A stretch of DNA of 64,000 nt from HGM13233 sp964478515 (lineage in GTDB: Bacteria; Bacillota; Clostridia; Oscillospirales; Ruminococcaceae), in NCBI GenBank assembly GCA_964478515.1, contig CAYZIL010000002.1:58101-122100 (forward strand), written 5' to 3'. Below are positions 50,832 through 60,223 of this stretch, piece by piece (position 1 is the first letter of the stretch; each line of letters opens with the position of its first letter). The notes beneath the pieces were generated by a model. That model had not been told where the DNA came from. It did not search any database and saw only the letters and a list, made by a program, of their open reading frames with translations. The translations under genes and the position numbers were made by a program.

Positions 50832-51827
50832 CTACTCCTCAACTAATGTGATTTGCAAGCCGCTAAGACCTGCGTTTTCTTTGACGCCGAGCTCAAAACC
50901 GCGCTCGGCAAAATAATTTATGTTCTCGGCATGCTGTCCGCGCAGCTGGCTGCCGGCGCCGCTCGCGACGCAAACTGTATACGTCCCCCGCTCTCGCGCG
51001 CTCAGCAGATTTTCCAACTGTTGCCGGTAGGCGCGCGCGCGGCAAAGCTCGCCGAAAGCGGGATGAAACGGACCGGCGACAAGGCTGCGCTGCAGCGACA
51101 TTTCGCTGTGCAGCCCGACTCTTATGACCGTTATGCCCTGCCGCTCAAAAAACAGCAGCAGCTCAGCGACGGTCTGTACGGCCTGTTCGAGTGCTTGCGG
51201 TTGGTACTCACCGGCACGGTACAGCCGCGCAAGCTCGGTGTTTTCCACCACCAGCGCCGGGTATATGCGCACGGTTTCCGGCTTGCAAGCAGCTATTTCC
51301 CGGGCGGTATACAGCGCGCTTTCATGCGCGTCGTTTTCGCCGTAAAGCCCGCTCATCATCTGCAAACCCAGCGAAAAGCCGTGCCGCTTTACCCGCGCCG
51401 CCGCGTCGCGCACGTCCTGCGCGGTGTGGCCGCGACCGTTCATTTCGAGCACCGCGTCCGTCATGCTCTGCGCGCCGAGCTCTACGGCGGTGACGCCGTA
51501 TTCCGACAGCAGCGAGAGCACCTCGTCACCGACCGCGTCGGGGCGCGTCGACAGCCGAATGCCGGCGGCGCGGCCGCAGTCGACAAAGGGTTTGGCGGCG
51601 CCGAGCAGCTCGCACATATAACCGCGCTCTATGGCGGTAAAACTGCCGCCGAAAAACGCTATTTCCGCCTGGCCGTCTTCGGGCAAATATCGCTCGCAAA
51701 GCTGTGTTACCGAACGCGCCGTCGGCAGTTCGACACTGCCGCTTATCTCGCGCTGGTCGCAAAAACTGCAGCGAAAACGGCAGCCGACGTGCGGCACAAA
51801 TATTGACAGGTTGGCGTGCTTTTTCAT
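50832..51827 (-). CDS. Elp3-like radical SAM protein
   Basis: A 331-residue radical SAM enzyme. The cluster-binding cysteines are in VGCRFRCSFCDQ (C-x3-C-x2-C), and FFGGSF and LGAQSM follow as in the COG1243/YhcC-Elp3-like group. It lacks the acetyltransferase domain of true Elp3. Bacterial members between rnc and smc have no settled function, though tRNA modification is often proposed. ATG 51827 overlaps the rnc stop by four bases. Confidence 0.88.
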   Translation of the reverse strand: MKKHANLSIFVPHVGCRFRCSFCDQREISGSVELPTARSVTQLCERYLPEDGQAEIAFFGGSFTAIERGYMCELLGAAKPFVDCGRAAGIRLSTRPDAVGDEVLSLLSEYGVTAVELGAQSMTDAVLEMNGRGHTAQDVRDAAARVKRHGFSLGLQMMSGLYGENDAHESALYTAREIAACKPETVRIYPALVVENTELARLYRAGEYQPQALEQAVQTVAELLLFFERQGITVIRVGLHSEMSLQRSLVAGPFHPAFGELCRARAYRQQLENLLSARERGTYTVCVASGAGSQLRGQHAENINYFAERGFELGVKENAGLSGLQITLVEE

Positions 51828-52483
51828 AGTCCCATCAGCCGCAGCGCCTCGCACGCCGCCTGCTGCTGCGCCGCCTTTTTGCTGTGGCCGCTGCCGTGAC
51901 CTATCACGTTGCTGTTGAGCATCACGTCAATTTCAAAAGTCATGTCGTGCTCGGGGCCGGACGTTCCGGTGACCACATAGCGCAGCCGCTCGCCTTTGTT
52001 TTGCTGAACTATCTCCTGCAGCTCGGTTTTGTAGTCGCGCGCGTCGGGGTGGTCCTTGTCGACAAAGCTGTGGATAAAGCGCGCCGCCGCGGGCATGCCG
52101 CCGTCAAGATAGATTGCGGCGATGAGCGCCTCAAAGCAGTCGGCGAGCACCGACGCGCGCTGCGCGCCGCCGGACATCAATTCGCCGCGACCGAAACGCA
52201 TGTATGCGCCAAGGTCTATGGCGCGGGCAAATTCACACAGCTTGCCCTCGCAGACCAGCGCGGCGCGCGTGCGGGTCAATTCGCCCTCGGGCAGCTCGGG
52301 TCTTTTGGCGAAAAGCCAGTCGCTGACTACGACCGACAGTACCGAATCGCCCAAAAACTCCAGCCGCTCGTTATAGCGACAGCCGCCGGCACACTCGTTG
52401 GCGTAGCTTGAGTGTGTCAGCGCCTCGGCAAGCAGCGCGCCGTCCTTAAAGGTATAGCCTATCTTTTCCTGCAGTTTTTCCAT
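51824..52483 (-). CDS. rnc: Ribonuclease III
   Basis: Cleaves double-stranded RNA in rRNA maturation and regulation. The 219 residues contain the nuclease signature NERLEFLGDSVLSV, a second catalytic block around ADCFEALIAAIYLDGG, and a C-terminal double-stranded RNA-binding domain (about 150-219, GSGHSKKAAQQQAACEAL). I start at ATG 52483, just after plsX, rather than at the longer ORF start. Confidence 0.96.
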   Translation of the reverse strand: MEKLQEKIGYTFKDGALLAEALTHSSYANECAGGCRYNERLEFLGDSVLSVVVSDWLFAKRPELPEGELTRTRAALVCEGKLCEFARAIDLGAYMRFGRGELMSGGAQRASVLADCFEALIAAIYLDGGMPAAARFIHSFVDKDHPDARDYKTELQEIVQQNKGERLRYVVTGTSGPEHDMTFEIDVMLNSNVIGHGSGHSKKAAQQQAACEALRLMGL

Positions 52484-52488
52484 CGCGC

Positions 52489-53487
52489 TCACTCCCCGTC
52501 TGCGCCGCTGACTGCGGCACAAATCTTGTCCGCAACTCCGTTGCGGCAGCAGGCGATGGCCTGGCGCACGGCGTTTTTAATGGCGCGCGCGTCAGAACTG
52601 CCGTGCGCTTTTATTACCGTGCCGCGCAGCCCCAGCAGCGGCGCGCCGCCCTGTTCGGAAGAGTCCATACTCAAGCGAAATTCGTCGATACCCTTTTTGA
52701 CCAGCGCGCCGCCCAGTTTGGTGGCGAGATTTTTATAAAATATGCCCTTGAGTTTGGCGCTCATCAGCTTGCCCATGCCCTCCATGGTCTTCAAGCAGAT
52801 GTTGCCGGTAAAGCCGTCTGCCACAGCCACGTCGCAGCCGAACAGCGGCAGGTCGCGCCCCTCAACATTGCCGATAAAATTTATGCCGGCGCAGTTTTTG
52901 AGCAGCGCGTAAGTTTCCTTTACCATCTCGGTGCCCTTGGTATCCTCGGCGCCGTTGTTGAGCAGCCCGACGCGCGGCGAGTCGACGCCCTGCACCTGCT
53001 GCATATAAATTGAACCCATCTGCGCGAACTGCACGAGCATTTCCGGACGCGCCTCGGCGTTGGCGCCGCTGTCAATTAGCATATAGCAGCCGTCCAGCGC
53101 CGGCGCTACGGCGGCTATTGCCGGGCGCTTGACGCCGTGCAGACGCTTGACTATAAACGTACCGCCCATAAGCAGCGCGCCGGTATTGCCGGCACTGACA
53201 AAAGCGTCCGCTCTGCCGTCGGCCACCATTTTCAGACCCACCGCCATCGACGAGTCGGCCTTGGCCTTCAGCACTGTTTTCGGGTCGTCGTGCATGGAGA
53301 TTACCGACGCCGCCTGTTCAATAACAATGCCGGAAAGGTCGGTACCGGTCTGCCGGGCACAAGCGGCAATCTGCTCGGCGTCGCCGCACAGTATCAGCTG
53401 CTCGCCGTATTCGCGCGCGAGCGCGGCGCCCTTGATTATCTCCTGCGGCGAATTGTCGCCGCCGAACGCATCAATCGCTATTTTCAT
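52489..53487 (-). CDS. plsX: Phosphate acyltransferase PlsX
   Basis: Converts acyl-ACP to acyl-phosphate for phospholipid synthesis. The 332 residues begin with MKIAIDAFGGDNSPQ and contain SAGNTGALL and a C-terminal GADGE-like end. The usual rpmF upstream and acpP downstream are absent here. Instead it follows trmFO with a 17-bp overlap and precedes rnc. Confidence 0.95.
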   Translation of the reverse strand: MKIAIDAFGGDNSPQEIIKGAALAREYGEQLILCGDAEQIAACARQTGTDLSGIVIEQAASVISMHDDPKTVLKAKADSSMAVGLKMVADGRADAFVSAGNTGALLMGGTFIVKRLHGVKRPAIAAVAPALDGCYMLIDSGANAEARPEMLVQFAQMGSIYMQQVQGVDSPRVGLLNNGAEDTKGTEMVKETYALLKNCAGINFIGNVEGRDLPLFGCDVAVADGFTGNICLKTMEGMGKLMSAKLKGIFYKNLATKLGGALVKKGIDEFRLSMDSSEQGGAPLLGLRGTVIKAHGSSDARAIKNAVRQAIACCRNGVADKICAAVSGADGE

Positions 53488-54766
53488 GCAGATACTCCTC
53501 CATACTCTTGACGCCGCGCGCGTAAAGCGCCGCGTAGCGCTCTTTTTTTGCTTTTATCCGCTCGTCGAGCGCCGGCAGCAGGCCCATGTTCGCACCCATT
53601 GGCTGAAAGTCGCTGTTGGCGGCCGTAATATAGCGCAGCAGCGCGCCGCACATCGTCTGTTCCGGCGGGATAACTGCTGTTTCGCCGCGCAGCCGCCGCA
53701 GCAAAAAACGCGCTGCCAGCGCGCCGCAGGCGGCGCTTTCCACATAGCCCTCAAAGCCGGTTATCTGGCCGGCAAAAAATACATCGGCGTCGTTTTTTAA
53801 ATTCAGTGTCGGCTGCAGCACCGCAGGGCTGTTCAAAAAGGTGTTGCGGTGCATGACGCCGTAGCGGACAAACTCGGCGTTTTCCAGACCCGGTATCATT
53901 CCGAACACCCGCTTTTGCTCGCCGAAGCGCAGGTTGGTCTGAAAGCCGACCAGATTATACATCGTGCCGCCGGCGTCCTCGCGCCGCAGCTGTACCGCAG
54001 CCCAGGGGCGGTGTCCGGTGCGCGGGTCGGTAAGACCGACCGGGCGCATAGGCCCGTAGCGCAGCGAGTCGGCGCCGCGCCGCGCCAGTTTTTCCACCGG
54101 CATGCAGCCCTCGTAAACGTCGTACTCTCCGCCGGTCGCGGTCTGTGCCGCCGTCAGCCCGGCACAAAAGCGCTCGTACTGCGGTTTGTCCATGTAACAG
54201 TTCAAATAATCGCCGTCGCCGTCTTTTTGCCAGCGCGAGGCGGCGAACACCTGCGACATGTCGAGACTCTCGGCGCTGATTATTGGCGCCGCCGCGTCGT
54301 AAAAACTAAGGTAGTTGCTGCCGCAGCGCCGCTGGATGTCGGCGCAAAGCGCCCCCTCGGTTAACGGCCCTGTGGCGACTATTACCGGCCCTTCGCCTAT
54401 CTCTGTGCGTTCCGCGCTGACGATTTCTATTTTTTCGCAGTTCCTCACAGCAGCTGTAACAGCGTCGGAAAAGGCGTAGCGGTCGACCGCCAGCGCCCCG
54501 CCGGCGGCGACGGCACAGCCCGCTGCCGACTCAAGCACCACCGAGCCCAGCAACCGCAGCTCCGCTTTTAGCAGGCCGCCGGCCGTGTCCTTGCTGTCGG
54601 ATTTTAGCGAGTTGGAACAGACCAGTTCGGCAAAGCCGGGGTATTTGTGCGCGGGTGAAAAATGCAGCGGTTTTTGCTCGTAAAGCGTCACCTCGACGCC
54701 GCCGCGCGCCAGCGCCATTGCGGCCTCACAGCCGGCAAGACCGGCGCCAATGACCGTAGCTCTCAC
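53471..54766 (-). CDS. trmFO: Methylenetetrahydrofolate-tRNA uracil-54 methyltransferase
   Basis: Folate- and FAD-dependent tRNA m5U54 methyltransferase. The 431 residues open with VIGAGLAGCEAA (FAD Rossmann loop), include YFSFYDA-like LSFYDAAAPII, then TGHRPWAAVQLR and the C-terminal FQPMGANMGLLP. I start at GTG 54766, which overlaps the topA stop by four bases. Sequence before it is topA read in another frame. Confidence 0.95.
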   Translation of the reverse strand: MRATVIGAGLAGCEAAMALARGGVEVTLYEQKPLHFSPAHKYPGFAELVCSNSLKSDSKDTAGGLLKAELRLLGSVVLESAAGCAVAAGGALAVDRYAFSDAVTAAVRNCEKIEIVSAERTEIGEGPVIVATGPLTEGALCADIQRRCGSNYLSFYDAAAPIISAESLDMSQVFAASRWQKDGDGDYLNCYMDKPQYERFCAGLTAAQTATGGEYDVYEGCMPVEKLARRGADSLRYGPMRPVGLTDPRTGHRPWAAVQLRREDAGGTMYNLVGFQTNLRFGEQKRVFGMIPGLENAEFVRYGVMHRNTFLNSPAVLQPTLNLKNDADVFFAGQITGFEGYVESAACGALAARFLLRRLRGETAVIPPEQTMCGALLRYITAANSDFQPMGANMGLLPALDERIKAKKERYAALYARGVKSMEEYLHENSD

Positions 54767-56856
54767 TTTTCGACGCTCTCGCTGTAGCCGCAGCCCTCTT
54801 TTTCGCACAGCAGCTGCGCGTTCTTGCCGCCGCGGCGGAAAAGCGTGCCGCCGCACTGCGGGCACTTTTTGTCGGTAGGTTCGTTCCAGGTCATAAAGCC
54901 GCAGTCGCGCCCCTTTTCGCAGGCGTAGAATATGCGGCCTTTTTGCGAGCGGCGCTGCACCACCTTGCCGCCGCAGCGCGGGCAGACGCCCGGTGTTTCG
55001 ACAACTATCTTTTTGGTGTTGCGGCACTGCGGGAAGCCGGGACAGGCGAGAAACTTTCCGTACCTGCCGGTTTTTATGACCATCTTGCGCCCGCACAGCT
55101 CGCAGACGACGTCGGTCTCCTCTTCCGGCACTTTCAGGCGCTTGCCCTCCAATTCGACTTTGGCTTTTTTGTATGTCTTGTCAAATTCCTTGTAGAATTT
55201 GTCGAGCGTCTTTTGCCAGTCGGCCTTGCCGTCCTCAATTTTGTCGAGACTTTTTTCCATGTTCGCGGAAAAGTCGGTGTTGACAATATTGCCGAACTGC
55301 TCACTCATCAAGTCGGTAATGACCGTGCCCAGAGCCGTCGGCACCATCTGCTTTTGCGAGCGCTCAACATAAGCGCGGTCAATTATAGTGGAAATTATCG
55401 GCGCGTAGGTGGAAGGGCGGCCGATGCCGTTTTCTTCCATAGTCTTTATCAGCGTCGCCTCGGTATACCTTGCCGGCGGCTGGGTGAATTTTTGCGCGCT
55501 GCGAACCTCTTTTTTGCGCAGCACCGTGCTTTCGCTGAGCTCCGGCAGTGCCGCCGCCGTCTCGCGCTTGTCGTCGACTGCCGCCTCGTACAAGCGGGTA
55601 AAGCCGTCAAATTCAACCGTGTAGCCGCTGGCGCGCAGCTTGTAGTCGCCGGCGCCGATGTCGACCGAGACTGTGTTTTGCAGCTGGTCGCTCATGCGGC
55701 TGGCAACAAAACGCTCCCAGACGAGCTTATATATTTTGAACTGGTCGGCGCTCAGCGAGCTTTCGACCCGCTGCGGCGTCAACGTCACGTCCGTGGGTCT
55801 TATGGCCTCGTGCGCGTCCTGCACGCTGGAGGCGGACTTGCGCTTGTAAACGCGCTGGGACTTGCACATGTACTTTGCGCCGTAATTGTCGGTAATATAT
55901 GCTTTTGCCGCGGCGTCGGCCTCGTCGGATATGCGCAGCGAGTCCGTTCTCATGTATGTTATAAGGCCGGTAAAGCCGGCGCCGTCAATATTTATGCCCT
56001 CGTAAAGGTCCTGCGCCGCACGCATTGTCCGCCGGGCGGTAAAGCCCAGCCGGCGCGAGGCGTCCTGCTGCAAGGTACTGGTAATAAAGGGCGGTTCCGG
56101 CACGCGCTTGCGTGTGCCGCGCCGTATTGAGTCAATAACGAAGTCGGCTTGCTCCAGCGCGGCGACGACCGCTGCGGCAGTCTCGCCGTCGTTGACCGCA
56201 AATTCACCGTCAACGCCCTTTTTGCCGCACAGACGGGCAATAAAGGTCTTTTGCTGCCCGGACGGGCGCAGCACGGCCTCAATGTTCCAGTATTCCTTGG
56301 GAACGAATTTTTCTATTTCGCGCTCGCGGTCGACTATCAGGCGCACTGCCACCGACTGCACTCTGCCGGCGGAAAGCCCGCGCTTTATCGTGCTCCAAAG
56401 CAGCGGCGACAGCTTGTAGCCGACAATGCGGTCGAGAATGCGCCGCGCCTGTTGGGAGTCGACCAGGTTTTGGTCGATGGTGCGCGGGTGCTGCATGCCC
56501 TCGCTGACGCCCTTGCGGGTTATTTCGCCGAAGGTCACGCGGTTCGGTTCGCCCTCAGGCAGACCGAGCAGATGCGCCAGGTGCCACGATATGGCCTCGC
56601 CCTCGCGGTCCGGGTCGGTCGCAAGGTAAATGAAGTCACTCTTTTCAGCCGCAGCCTTCAGCTCTTTGATAATCTTCTCCTTGCCGTGAATATTCAGGTA
56701 CTGCGGCTTGAAACCGCGCTCAATATTCACGCCCAGCGAGCTTTGCGGCAAGTCGCGCACGTGGCCCATTGAGGCGATAACCTCGTAACCCTCTCCGAGA
56801 TACTTTTTTATCGTCTTGGCCTTGGCGGGCGACTCGACGATGACTAATTTGGACAT
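54763..56856 (-). CDS. topA: DNA topoisomerase I
   Basis: Type IA topoisomerase that relaxes negative supercoils. The 697 residues comprise an N-terminal TOPRIM domain (IVESPAKAKTI, then YLATDPDREGEAI), the catalytic region with active-site Y301 in TYMRTDS, and three C-terminal zinc fingers of C4 type (starting CELCGRK, CPRCGGK and CPQCGGT). It follows dprA by 31 bp, a conserved pairing. Confidence 0.97.
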   Translation of the reverse strand: MSKLVIVESPAKAKTIKKYLGEGYEVIASMGHVRDLPQSSLGVNIERGFKPQYLNIHGKEKIIKELKAAAEKSDFIYLATDPDREGEAISWHLAHLLGLPEGEPNRVTFGEITRKGVSEGMQHPRTIDQNLVDSQQARRILDRIVGYKLSPLLWSTIKRGLSAGRVQSVAVRLIVDREREIEKFVPKEYWNIEAVLRPSGQQKTFIARLCGKKGVDGEFAVNDGETAAAVVAALEQADFVIDSIRRGTRKRVPEPPFITSTLQQDASRRLGFTARRTMRAAQDLYEGINIDGAGFTGLITYMRTDSLRISDEADAAAKAYITDNYGAKYMCKSQRVYKRKSASSVQDAHEAIRPTDVTLTPQRVESSLSADQFKIYKLVWERFVASRMSDQLQNTVSVDIGAGDYKLRASGYTVEFDGFTRLYEAAVDDKRETAAALPELSESTVLRKKEVRSAQKFTQPPARYTEATLIKTMEENGIGRPSTYAPIISTIIDRAYVERSQKQMVPTALGTVITDLMSEQFGNIVNTDFSANMEKSLDKIEDGKADWQKTLDKFYKEFDKTYKKAKVELEGKRLKVPEEETDVVCELCGRKMVIKTGRYGKFLACPGFPQCRNTKKIVVETPGVCPRCGGKVVQRRSQKGRIFYACEKGRDCGFMTWNEPTDKKCPQCGGTLFRRGGKNAQLLCEKEGCGYSESVEK

Positions 56857-56887
56857 GTTTTCCCACCTTGTCGAATATTTTTGCGTG

Positions 56888-57967
56888 TCAGATATTTTTT
56901 ATTGCATACAGTCCTGCCCTGCATTCGAGCAGGCCGTCAATTTCCATTTCCGAAAGCTCGCTTAATACCGCGCCGGGCGGACAGCCGAGCTTCGCAACTA
57001 TGTCGTCCGGCAAGCTGAGCCCCGCGGCGACGGCGTTATATATAAGCAACCTGGTGCCGCTGAGCGCCGGTGCGGCGCGTTTTATTGTTCTGTCAAGCAG
57101 TGGCGCGCGCCCCAGCGACGCCAATACGTCTGCGGCGGCGGTGACCGGAGTCGCCCCTTGGCGAATAAGCGCGTTGGTGCCCTCGCTTTGCGGCGAAAAA
57201 ATTGAACCGGGAACTGCAAAAACCTCGCGCCCGTCGTCAAGCGCCCAGTTGGCAGTTATTATTGAGCCGCTGCGCTGCGCCGCCTCGAAAACTATCACGC
57301 CGCGCGACAGTCCCGAAATTATCCGGTTGCGCGCCGGGTACATGGCTTTGTTGTAGCCGCGGTATCCGGGCGGATATTCGCTGAGCACGGCGCCGCTGTG
57401 CTCTATTACCCCGCGCAGCTCGCGGTGAGCGGCGGGGGTCGTCTCATCTATGGCGTTGCCCAAAACGGCAACGGTCGGCGCGCCGGCTTTGAGCGCGGCG
57501 CGGTGCACCTCGGCGTCTATGCCGAAAGCAAGGCCGCTGACGAGCGTTATGCCGGCGGCGGCAAGTTCGCCGCAGATGCGCGCCGTACATTCGCGCCCGT
57601 ACTGTGTAATGCGTCTGGTGCCGACGCCGGCGACACAGACGCCGTCTAAAACCTGCAGCGTGCCGGTGGCATACAGCAGCGCCGGCGGCACGGTTATTTC
57701 CCGAAGTGATTTCGGGTAAAGCTCGCTGTCCCAGTGCAGCACTGCCACACCCAAACGCTCGCATTCCGATTCGATTATTTCCGCCGCACGGCAGGCGTTG
57801 TCACCGTCGCGCCGCGCCGCCGCGCCGAGAAAGTGAGCGAAGCGGTCGCTGCCGCTGTCGGCGAAAATTGCGTCTATACTGCCGTATTCCCTCAACAGCG
57901 CCGTCAGCCGCGGGTTGCATGGGCCGAGCAGCGACGCCAGCCATATCCATTTTGCGGCGGCGTTCAT
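56888..57967 (-). CDS. dprA: DNA processing protein DprA
   Basis: Loads RecA on incoming single-stranded DNA during transformation and is also found in species not known to be competent. The 359 residues have a Rossmann-like DprA core with VGTRRITQYG, the SGLAFGIDAEVHRAAL signature and AVPGSIFSPQSEGTN. A winged-helix C-terminal domain covers about 290-359. ATG 57967 overlaps the methyltransferase stop. Confidence 0.95.
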   Translation of the reverse strand: MNAAAKWIWLASLLGPCNPRLTALLREYGSIDAIFADSGSDRFAHFLGAAARRDGDNACRAAEIIESECERLGVAVLHWDSELYPKSLREITVPPALLYATGTLQVLDGVCVAGVGTRRITQYGRECTARICGELAAAGITLVSGLAFGIDAEVHRAALKAGAPTVAVLGNAIDETTPAAHRELRGVIEHSGAVLSEYPPGYRGYNKAMYPARNRIISGLSRGVIVFEAAQRSGSIITANWALDDGREVFAVPGSIFSPQSEGTNALIRQGATPVTAAADVLASLGRAPLLDRTIKRAAPALSGTRLLIYNAVAAGLSLPDDIVAKLGCPPGAVLSELSEMEIDGLLECRAGLYAIKNI

Positions 57968-58749
57968 TCGCCGCCCCTGTCGCGCAGCTGCCACATGAAT
58001 ATGGCGGCCGCGGCCGCGGCGTTAAGACTGTCCGCGCAGGAGCGCATTGGAATTATCGCCGCGCGGCAGGCGTCTATAATCTCCTGCGGCAGACCGGCGC
58101 CCTCGTTGCCTACCGCCAGTAGCAGCGGCAAGCGCGCCGCGAGAGTGTCGAGCGGCACGGCGTCGTCGCGCAGCGCCGCGGCTATGCAGTCGAAGCCGGC
58201 GCCGCGCAGGTCTGTGATTTCTTTTTTTATATCCACGCGCACAAAGCAGCGCACGTGAAACACTGCGCCCATGCTGCCGCGCAGCGTTTTCGGCGAAAGC
58301 AAGTCGGCGCTGTCGGCGCTGACAAGCACGCCGTCAAACCCCAGCGCGCGCGCCGTGCGCACCGCAGTGCCCACGTTGTGCGGGTCTTGCAGCGAGCACA
58401 GCGCCAGCACCCGCCGGCACTCGCGCAGCGCGCCCTGTTCGGGCAGCTGTGCCGCCACGGCAAACAGGCCCTGCGGGCTCTTTTGGTCGCTGAGCTTTTC
58501 TGCCACAGGCTCTGACATCACCGTCACGGCGGCGCCGCAAATGCGGCTGAGCGCCTGCGCCTCGTCGAGACGGCGCTCGCTTGTCCATATAGATTGTATT
58601 TTATAGGCGCTGCGCGCCAAAGACTCGCACAGCTTGTAGCCTTCCGCCACAAAAAGACCACTGTCCCGACGGGCGTCAGAACTGGTCAGCAGTTTTTTAA
58701 TTTCCTTTACGCGCTCATTGTCGCGCGAAACTATCCGCTGTGTTTGCAT
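57964..58749 (-). CDS. SpoU/TrmH-family RNA 2'-O-methyltransferase
   Basis: A 261-residue SPOUT methyltransferase. An N-terminal L30e-like substrate-binding domain (about 1-95) precedes the catalytic domain with the three SpoU motifs: QDPHNVGTAVRTARALG, LLAVGNEGAGLPQEI and a C-terminal RSCADSLNAAAAAAI. It probably methylates rRNA or tRNA ribose, target unknown. No strong ribosome site is seen. A 7-bp hairpin (58758-58776) lies directly upstream of the start. First gene of the long minus-strand run. Confidence 0.92.
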   Translation of the reverse strand: MQTQRIVSRDNERVKEIKKLLTSSDARRDSGLFVAEGYKLCESLARSAYKIQSIWTSERRLDEAQALSRICGAAVTVMSEPVAEKLSDQKSPQGLFAVAAQLPEQGALRECRRVLALCSLQDPHNVGTAVRTARALGFDGVLVSADSADLLSPKTLRGSMGAVFHVRCFVRVDIKKEITDLRGAGFDCIAAALRDDAVPLDTLAARLPLLLAVGNEGAGLPQEIIDACRAAIIPMRSCADSLNAAAAAAIFMWQLRDRGGE

Positions 58750-58798
58750 AGCATCACTGCCGCTTTTCGAGCGGCAAACGACCCCGAAAAAGTATACA

Positions 58799-58828
58799 GA
58801 CGCCCGCGCGCGTGGGCGCGTGGGCGTC
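58799..58828 (-). terminator. Probable rplT terminator
   Basis: GC-rich stem GACGCCC / GGGCGTC with extra inner pairing, eight bases after the rplT stop. The T5 run comes only eight bases later, so efficiency is uncertain. Confidence 0.45.
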
Positions 58829-58836
58829 AGCCTTTA

Positions 58837-59190
58837 TTAAAGAGCAGCCTTGGATTTTTCGCACAGCGCCTTGAAACCGGCCTCGTCGTGTATGGCCATT
58901 TCGGAAAGCATCTTGCGGTTGAGTTCGATGCCCGCCAGCTTGAGCCCGTGCATGAACTGAGAATAATTCATGTCGTTCTGCTTGCAGCCGGCAGAGATGC
59001 GGGTTATCCACAGGCGGCGGAAATCGCGTTTCTTCAGCCGTCTGCCGATATAGGCGTACTGTCCGGATTTATAAACCGCCTCTTTGGCGGTGCGGAACAG
59101 TTTGGATTTGCTGCCGTAATAGCCCTTGGCGAGCTTTAATACTTTCTTTCTTCTTTTGCGCGTCATCATCGCGCCCTTTACGCGAGCCAT
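58837..59190 (-). CDS. rplT: Ribosomal protein bL20
   Basis: A 117-residue assembly protein of the large subunit. The sequence begins MARVKGAMMTRKRRKKVLK and has the family stretch WITRISAGCKQNDMNYS. In other Firmicutes L20 represses its own operon by binding the infC leader, and a leader terminator is present here at 60072. Confidence 0.98.
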   Translation of the reverse strand: MARVKGAMMTRKRRKKVLKLAKGYYGSKSKLFRTAKEAVYKSGQYAYIGRRLKKRDFRRLWITRISAGCKQNDMNYSQFMHGLKLAGIELNRKMLSEMAIHDEAGFKALCEKSKAAL

Positions 59191-59241
59191 AATTGTTACC
59201 TCCGAAAATATTGGATAGCGCCGACTCAGTGGGTCGGGCTC

Positions 59242-59442
59242 TTATTTTTTGTATGGGAGCATCACCTTGAGGTTGCCGGCGTTTGTTTTGTCGGCGTAGG
59301 CGCCCTGACGCAGGTTTCTCTTGCGTTTGGTCGATTTCTTGTTAAGAATGTGGGACTTGAAAGCGTGAGCGCGCTTAAATTTGCCGCTCTTCGTAACGCT
59401 GAAGCGTTTTTTTGCACCGCTGTGCGATTTGATCTTGGGCAT
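59242..59442 (-). CDS. rpmI: Ribosomal protein bL35
   Basis: A 66-residue basic protein starting MPKIKSHSGAKKRFSVT, the standard L35 opening, with HILNKKSTKRKRNLR in the middle. It lies between infC and rplT as in most bacteria. Confidence 0.98.
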   Translation of the reverse strand: MPKIKSHSGAKKRFSVTKSGKFKRAHAFKSHILNKKSTKRKRNLRQGAYADKTNAGNLKVMLPYKK

Positions 59443-59497
59443 TTGCCTTACTTCCTTTCGACTGTTTCTTGGGATATGTCTGCCGAAATAACGGCGG

Positions 59498-60016
59498 TCA
59501 TTTTGACTGTTTGGGTGCGATCAGCATGGTCATGGAGCGTCCCTCGAGCTTAGACGGCTTTTCCACCGTACCGCTGTCTTCGAGCGCCGCTGCAAAGCGG
59601 TCCATTATGCCGTTGCCGAGATTTGCGTGCGCCATCTCGCGGCCGCGGAAACGAATAGACGCCTTGACCTTGTTGCCCTCGCCGAGGAATTTGCGGGCGT
59701 GGCCGAGTTTTGTGTCAAAATCATGCGTGCCGATATTGACCGACAGTCGGATCTCTTTCGTCTCGACGATTTTCTGGTTCTTTTTCGACTCCTTTTCGCG
59801 CTTTTGCTGCTCAAAGCGGTACTTGCCGTAGTCCATTATGCGGCATACCGGCGGAACTGCCTGCGGCGCGATAAGAACGAGGTCGAGATTTTTAGTCTCG
59901 GCAACCTCCCGTGCTTTTGCGGTGTTCATTATGCCGAGCTGCGAACCGTCATCGTCTACTACGCGGATCTCCGTGGCCCTGATTGCCTCGTTGATGACAT
60001 AGTCTTTTGTGCTAAT
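59498..60016 (-). CDS. infC: Translation initiation factor IF-3 (AUU start)
   Basis: A 172-residue factor that keeps subunits apart and checks start codons. The N-domain (KDYVINEAIRATEIRVVDDDG, read in parts) and C-domain (RLSVNIGTHDFDTKLGHARKFL, in parts) are complete. The start is the rare codon ATT at 60014-60016, eight bases after GGGAGGTG. No ATG or GTG fits the family N-terminus. AUU starts are a known hallmark of infC and let IF-3 repress its own translation. Confidence 0.95.
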   Translation of the reverse strand: MSTKDYVINEAIRATEIRVVDDDGSQLGIMNTAKAREVAETKNLDLVLIAPQAVPPVCRIMDYGKYRFEQQKREKESKKNQKIVETKEIRLSVNIGTHDFDTKLGHARKFLGEGNKVKASIRFRGREMAHANLGNGIMDRFAAALEDSGTVEKPSKLEGRSMTMLIAPKQSK

Positions 60017-60071
60017 CTTTTTGCACCTCCCTAAAATATGGGCTTTGCGGCGTTGAAACGCCCAAAGCAAC

Positions 60072-60098
60072 AAAAAAGCGCGGACTGATAATCCGCAC
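60072..60098 (-). terminator. Leader terminator of infC-rpmI-rplT
   Basis: A 7-bp stem with one wobble (60078-60084 with 60092-60098) followed on the minus strand by six T, inside the roughly 170-nt infC leader. It would make early termination the default unless a factor such as L20 level alters folding. Confidence 0.65.
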
Positions 60099-60194
60099 CT
60101 CAAAACAGACGGCATTACTGCCGGTCAGTATTGACCCGACGCTGTTCGCGGCAGGTGAGCACGGAACTCGTGACTGCTTTATTGTCTGCTAATA

Positions 60195-60223
60195 ATAATA
60201 ACAGCGCCGCCGCGTTCTGTCAA
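60195..60223 (-). promoter_or_regulatory. infC promoter
   Basis: Minus-strand TTGACA (perfect), 17-bp spacer, TATTAT. The spacer and -35 form one arm of the terminator of the upstream CNNM gene. Confidence 0.85.
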
